17,361 nucleotides of DNA, taken from positions 1 to 17,361 of the forward strand of contig DCIS01000026.1 in the NCBI GenBank assembly GCA_002317475.1. The letters are read 5' to 3'. Shown here piece by piece: positions 14,769-17,361 of the stretch. This DNA is from Prevotellaceae bacterium UBA1720 (lineage in GTDB: Bacteria; Bacteroidota; Bacteroidia; Bacteroidales; Bacteroidaceae). Numbering within the stretch: position 1 is the first letter of the stretch; every line of letters begins with the position of its first letter. The notes under the pieces were generated by a model that was given only the letters and a program-made list of their open reading frames with translations, made no database searches and had not been told where the DNA came from. The position numbers were made by a program, and so were the translations under genes.

Positions 14769-16619
14769 TTAATCAATTATTCTTACGCCACCCTTGTCTG
14801 CAGATGCTACTGACTGAGCGTATGCACGGAGAGCCTTGCTGACTACACGGTTGCGCTTCAGGGGTTGCTGTGAACGGGCAGCCAGTTCCTCATCGGTGAG
14901 CTTCACGTTGATGCTACGGCTGGGGATATCAATCACGATGATGTCGCCATCCACGATCTTGCCGATATTACCACCACTGGCAGCCTCGGGGCTGATGTGA
15001 CCAATGCTCAGACCTGAGGTACCGCCAGAGAAACGACCATCGGTGATGAGGGCACATTCCTTGCCCATGTGCATAGACTTGATATAAGAGGTGGGATAGA
15101 GCATCTCCTGCATACCTGGACCACCCTTGGGACCCTCATGAGTGATGACTACGCAGTCACCCTTCTTCACCTTGCCACCAAGGATACCCTCGCAAGCATC
15201 CTCCTGAGAATCAAATACCACAGCAGGACCTTCGAAGTGCCACAATTCGGGAGCCACACCGGCAGTCTTCACAACACAACCGTCCTGTGCGATATTTCCG
15301 AAGAGGACAGCCATACCGCCATCCTTGGTATAAGCATGCTCGATGTCACGGATGCAACCGTTCTCACGATCTGTATCCAACTCGGGCCAACGAGTATCCT
15401 GCGAACCCATCTTCGTTGAGAACTTACCTGCAGGAGCACTATGGTAGATGCGGTCAGCCTCGGGATCGAGGCATTTACCATTTGACAATTTACCATTTAC
15501 GATTTTTCCTCCTTCGGCTTCCAGTCCCACGATGCTATATTTCACAATATCCTCACCGAGGGTAGCACCATTCACACGCTTACAGGTAAGGTCGAGCAAA
15601 TCGCCCTTGGCCAATTCGCCGAGGATACCCAGGATACCACCTGCACGATTCTCCTCCTGAATGCTGTATTTCTGCCAGTTGGGAGCCAACTTGCAGAGGA
15701 AAGGCACCTTACGGCTCAGCTGGTCAATATCCTGCATCTTGAAGTCTACGCCACCCTCCTGTGCCACTGCCAGAAGGTGCAGTACGGTGTTGGTAGATGC
15801 ACCCATGGCAATATCCAGAGTCATGGCGTTCAGGAATGCCTGACGGGTAGCAATGCTGCGAGGCAATACGCTTTCATCACCATTCTCATAGTAAGCAAAA
15901 GCATTCTTGACGATGATCTTGGCAGCATCCTTGAACAGCTGAACACGATTGACGTGAGTAGCAAGGATTGAGCCGTTACCAGGCAGAGAGAAACCCAGAG
16001 CCTCGGTCAGCGAGTTCATGGAATTGGCGGTAAACATACCCGAGCAAGCACCACAACCGGGGCAAGCGCTGTGCTCTACGATCTCCAGTTCCTCATCGCT
16101 CACGGTGGGGTCACCACCCTTGATCATAGCGGTGATAAGGTCGGCATTCTCGCCATTCACCTTGCCAGCCTCCATCGGACCTCCACTGACGAACACAGCG
16201 GGGATGTTCAGACGCATAGCAGCCATCAGCATACCGGGAGTCACCTTGTCGCAGTTCGATATGCACACCATGGCATCTGCCTTGTGCGCATTGACCATAT
16301 ACTCTACCGAGTCGGCAATGATGTCGCGGCTGGGCAATGAGTAAAGCATACCGTCGTGACCCATGGCGATACCGTCATCCACGGCAATGGTATTGAACTC
16401 AGCGGCATAGCAACCCTGAGCCTCAATCTCAGCCTTCACAATCTGGCCAATCTCATGTAGATGGGTGTGGCCAGGAACAAACTGGGTAAAACTGTTTACG
16501 ATGGCAATGATAGGTTTGCCAAACTGCTCACGCTTCATACCGTTGGCTACCCACAAAGCACGGGCTCCAGCCATACGGCGACCTTCAGTGCATACAGCAC
16601 TTCTCAGCTGATGTTTCAT
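14769..16619 (-). CDS. ilvD: Dihydroxy-acid dehydratase
   Basis: 616 residues, the same overall length as the E. coli enzyme. It dehydrates 2,3-dihydroxy acids to 2-keto acids, the third common step of valine/isoleucine synthesis, using an iron-sulphur cluster and magnesium. Conserved stretches include 'RMAGARALWVANGM', 'PIIAIVNSFTQFVPGH', 'NTIAVDDGIAMGHDGML', 'VCISNCDKVTPGM' (Cys123), 'CPGCGACSGMFTANSMN' (Cys186, 189, 192), 'GRFSGGTSGLSIGHISPEA' and the C-terminal 'SADKGGVRIID'. Compared with E. coli from memory, about 17 extra residues (around 366-383, 'GLEAEGGKIVNGKLSNGK') lie between the 'TLGEDIVKYSI' strand and 'SAPAG'. They are encoded by a heptamer repeat. It is the first gene of the operon; the ATG at 16619 gives the family N-terminus and follows the promoter at 16676-16707. 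Confidence 0.97.
   Translation of the reverse strand: MKHQLRSAVCTEGRRMAGARALWVANGMKREQFGKPIIAIVNSFTQFVPGHTHLHEIGQIVKAEIEAQGCYAAEFNTIAVDDGIAMGHDGMLYSLPSRDIIADSVEYMVNAHKADAMVCISNCDKVTPGMLMAAMRLNIPAVFVSGGPMEAGKVNGENADLITAMIKGGDPTVSDEELEIVEHSACPGCGACSGMFTANSMNSLTEALGFSLPGNGSILATHVNRVQLFKDAAKIIVKNAFAYYENGDESVLPRSIATRQAFLNAMTLDIAMGASTNTVLHLLAVAQEGGVDFKMQDIDQLSRKVPFLCKLAPNWQKYSIQEENRAGGILGILGELAKGDLLDLTCKRVNGATLGEDIVKYSIVGLEAEGGKIVNGKLSNGKCLDPEADRIYHSAPAGKFSTKMGSQDTRWPELDTDRENGCIRDIEHAYTKDGGMAVLFGNIAQDGCVVKTAGVAPELWHFEGPAVVFDSQEDACEGILGGKVKKGDCVVITHEGPKGGPGMQEMLYPTSYIKSMHMGKECALITDGRFSGGTSGLSIGHISPEAASGGNIGKIVDGDIIVIDIPSRSINVKLTDEELAARSQQPLKRNRVVSKALRAYAQSVASADKGGVRIID
15472..15505 (-). repeat. In-frame AAATNGT heptamer repeat inside ilvD
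   Basis: Read on the minus strand: AAATCGT, AAATGGT, AAATTGT, one extra C, AAATGGT, then AAATG. The period is seven bases with one 8-base step. It encodes part of the extra segment of IlvD. Similar AAATNGT-type low-complexity repeats are, as I recall, common between genes in Bacteroidales; finding one inside a coding region is unusual. Confidence 0.7.
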
Positions 16620-16675
16620 ATCTTGCTTCTTACCTTATTTACTATTTTATACCTGTTCCTAATGGAATGGAACTG

Positions 16676-16707
16676 CAAAATTACAAATTATTCACGGAAT
16701 GAGCAAA
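16676..16707 (-). promoter_or_regulatory. Promoter of the ilvD-B-N-thioesterase-C operon
   Basis: Read on the minus strand: TTTG (16707-16704), a 20-base spacer, TAATTTTG (16683-16676). Spacing and both elements match the Bacteroidetes consensus. The predicted leader is about 50 bases. I see no leader peptide, T-box or riboswitch in it. Confidence 0.75.
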
Positions 16708-16726
16708 TAAATTATAAATTAAAATC

Positions 16727-16742
16727 GAAAACGCGGCTTTTC
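16727..16742 (-). terminator. Weak hairpin downstream of the HMA gene
   Basis: GAAAA and TTTTC pair around a six-base CGCGGC-type loop, and the minus strand continues into T-rich sequence (GATTTTAATTTATAATTT). It is the only candidate terminator between the HMA gene and the ilvD promoter, and the stem is short. Confidence 0.3.
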
Positions 16743-16832
16743 AATGCAATTTATAACCTTACGCCACCCAAATCCTTTCCGATTAGAAGCTTTTAGGGCT
16801 ACTTTTCCGCTTTCATTCAGCTCGTCCGGAGA

Positions 16833-17138
16833 TTATTTCTTCTTTTCCTCCTGTTTCTTGTCGCTCACCACCTTCACCTCAAAACCAATCTTCTTGAACG
16901 CCTTGGCAATATTTTCCTTACTACCCTTTTCGGCATCATACTGTATGGTTACGGTCTGAGCCTTCAGGTCCGTCTCGATAGTCTTCACTCCCTTGGCAAA
17001 GCGCACATTCTTCTTGATCTTGTTCTCACAGTTCTGGCAATGCATCTCAGGGGTTGGAGTCACCACCAGCGTATGAATATCCTTGGCACTTGCCACACTT
17101 GCAATCAACAGGGTGGCAGCAAATATAATCTTTCTCAT
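16833..17138 (-). CDS. Exported heavy-metal-associated (HMA) domain protein
   Basis: 101 residues from the chosen start. The signal peptide MRKIIFAATLLIASVASA predicts export. The mature part is one HMA domain (about 24-92) with the metal motif Met-His-Cys-Gln-Asn-Cys ('EMHCQNCENKIKKNV'), the central 'GVKTIETDLKAQTVTIQYD' strands and the closing 'FKKIGFEV'. A lysine-rich tail follows. HMA domains bind Cu(I) or similar soft metals through the two cysteines. A periplasmic, single-domain form without a neighbouring P-type ATPase suggests metal trafficking or sensing; the metal is not determined by sequence. The frame is open to an ATG at 17168, but that codon falls inside the predicted -7 element, so translation must start at 17138. 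It is transcribed on its own, upstream of and co-directional with ilvD. Confidence 0.85.
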   Translation of the reverse strand: MRKIIFAATLLIASVASAKDIHTLVVTPTPEMHCQNCENKIKKNVRFAKGVKTIETDLKAQTVTIQYDAEKGSKENIAKAFKKIGFEVKVVSDKKQEEKKK

Positions 17139-17165
17139 TTTTCTGTTTTTTGTCCTAAACAGGTA

Positions 17166-17197
17166 CAAAGGTACGGTTTTTCTGCGAAATAGGCAAA
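17166..17197 (-). promoter_or_regulatory. Promoter of the HMA gene
   Basis: Read on the minus strand: TTTG (17197-17194), a 20-base spacer, TACCTTTG (17173-17166). This is an exact fit to the consensus. Its position rules out the upstream ATG at 17168 and gives a leader of about 20 bases before the ATG at 17138. Confidence 0.75.
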
Positions 17198-17253
17198 TAA
17201 TCCCCCCACATTATTAATATAAGTATAGTAAGTTCAAGACGCATCAAGTTTAC

Positions 17254-17361
17254 ACCCGGGTCTCTGCGTCACGAAACCCGGGTCTAAAGACAATGAAACC
17301 CGGGTCTGAAGAAGATAAAACCCAGGTCTAAAGACTTTGAAACCCGGGTCTAAAAAAACTG
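17254..17361. repeat. 22-bp tandem array of ACCCGGGTCT units (runs off the window)
   Basis: Five units start at 17254, 17276, 17298, 17320 and 17342, spaced exactly 22 bp. Each starts ACCCGGGTCT (one is ACCCAGGTCT) and continues with A-rich sequence close to AAAGA then TGAA. ACCCGGGT is self-complementary. The array begins 57 bases upstream of the -33 element of the HMA promoter and is cut by the window end. No gene is visible from 17139 to 17361. Confidence 0.92.

Noticed and set aside
14726..14776. Upstream in-frame start for ilvB, 17 codons longer and overlapping ilvD
   Set aside because: The added residues do not match family N-termini, and the stretch contains the inverted repeat at 14742-14761.
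16620..16675. Leader peptide attenuator or T-box ahead of ilvD
   Set aside because: The leader is only about 50 bases, with no Ile/Val/Leu-rich short frame and no terminator/antiterminator pair.
17139..17168. Upstream in-frame start for the HMA gene
   Set aside because: The ATG at 17168 lies inside the predicted -7 promoter element and would add a polar segment before a complete signal peptide.

Overview
The window comes from a member of the Bacteroidota, most likely order Bacteroidales and probably a Prevotella/Segatella-type genome. Several things point there. Promoters fit the TTTG(-33)/TAnnTTTG(-7) form of the Bacteroides primary sigma factor. Start codons lack clear Shine-Dalgarno sequences. 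The gene set (Lnb/DUF4105 protein, type III pantothenate kinase, LptC-like lipoprotein, CNNM/CBS protein, PpiD-like foldase, ilv operon with an embedded acyl-ACP thioesterase) is a Bacteroidales neighbourhood. The genus is an inference. No phage, insertion sequence, CRISPR, tRNA or rRNA was seen.

Layout. (1) 1-3284, minus strand: the N-terminal end of secA (cut by the window edge), a degenerate alkaline-phosphatase-superfamily protein, and a DUF4105/Lnb-type membrane protein. The last two form an operon read from a promoter at 3254-3284. (2) 3312-7642, plus strand: coaX (TTG start), an outer-membrane beta-barrel protein, an lptC-like lipoprotein gene, an intergenic 11-bp repeat array, and a CNNM/CBS (CorC/HlyC-type) gene. 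(3) 7701-10152, plus strand: a PpiD-like periplasmic foldase with its own promoter, ending in a strong hairpin that can serve both converging operons. (4) 10185-16707, minus strand: the branched-chain amino acid operon ilvD-ilvB-ilvN-(acyl-ACP thioesterase)-ilvC, with a well-formed promoter before ilvD and a 10-bp CCTAGG repeat array just after ilvC. (5) 16833-17361: a small exported HMA-domain (metal-binding) protein with its own promoter, then a 22-bp CCCGGG repeat array that runs off the window.

How the genes fit together. Regions 1-3 are mostly envelope biogenesis: export (SecA), probable lipoprotein N-acylation (Lnb), LPS transport (LptC), outer-membrane protein folding (PpiD-like) and a beta-barrel protein, with CoA synthesis (CoaX) among them. 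Region 4 makes valine and isoleucine, and its thioesterase links that pathway to acyl-chain supply, plausibly branched-chain fatty acids.

The most unusual structure is non-coding. Three separate intergenic regions each hold a tandem array built on a different self-complementary hexamer: TACGTA (period 11), CCTAGG (period exactly 10) and CCCGGG (period exactly 22). All three periods lie close to whole turns of B-DNA. Other points of interest are a phosphatase-like protein that seems to have lost most metal ligands, an acetolactate synthase small subunit with a CxxCxxCxxC N-terminal extension, a heptamer repeat inserted in frame in ilvD, and a perfect inverted repeat between ilvD and ilvB.
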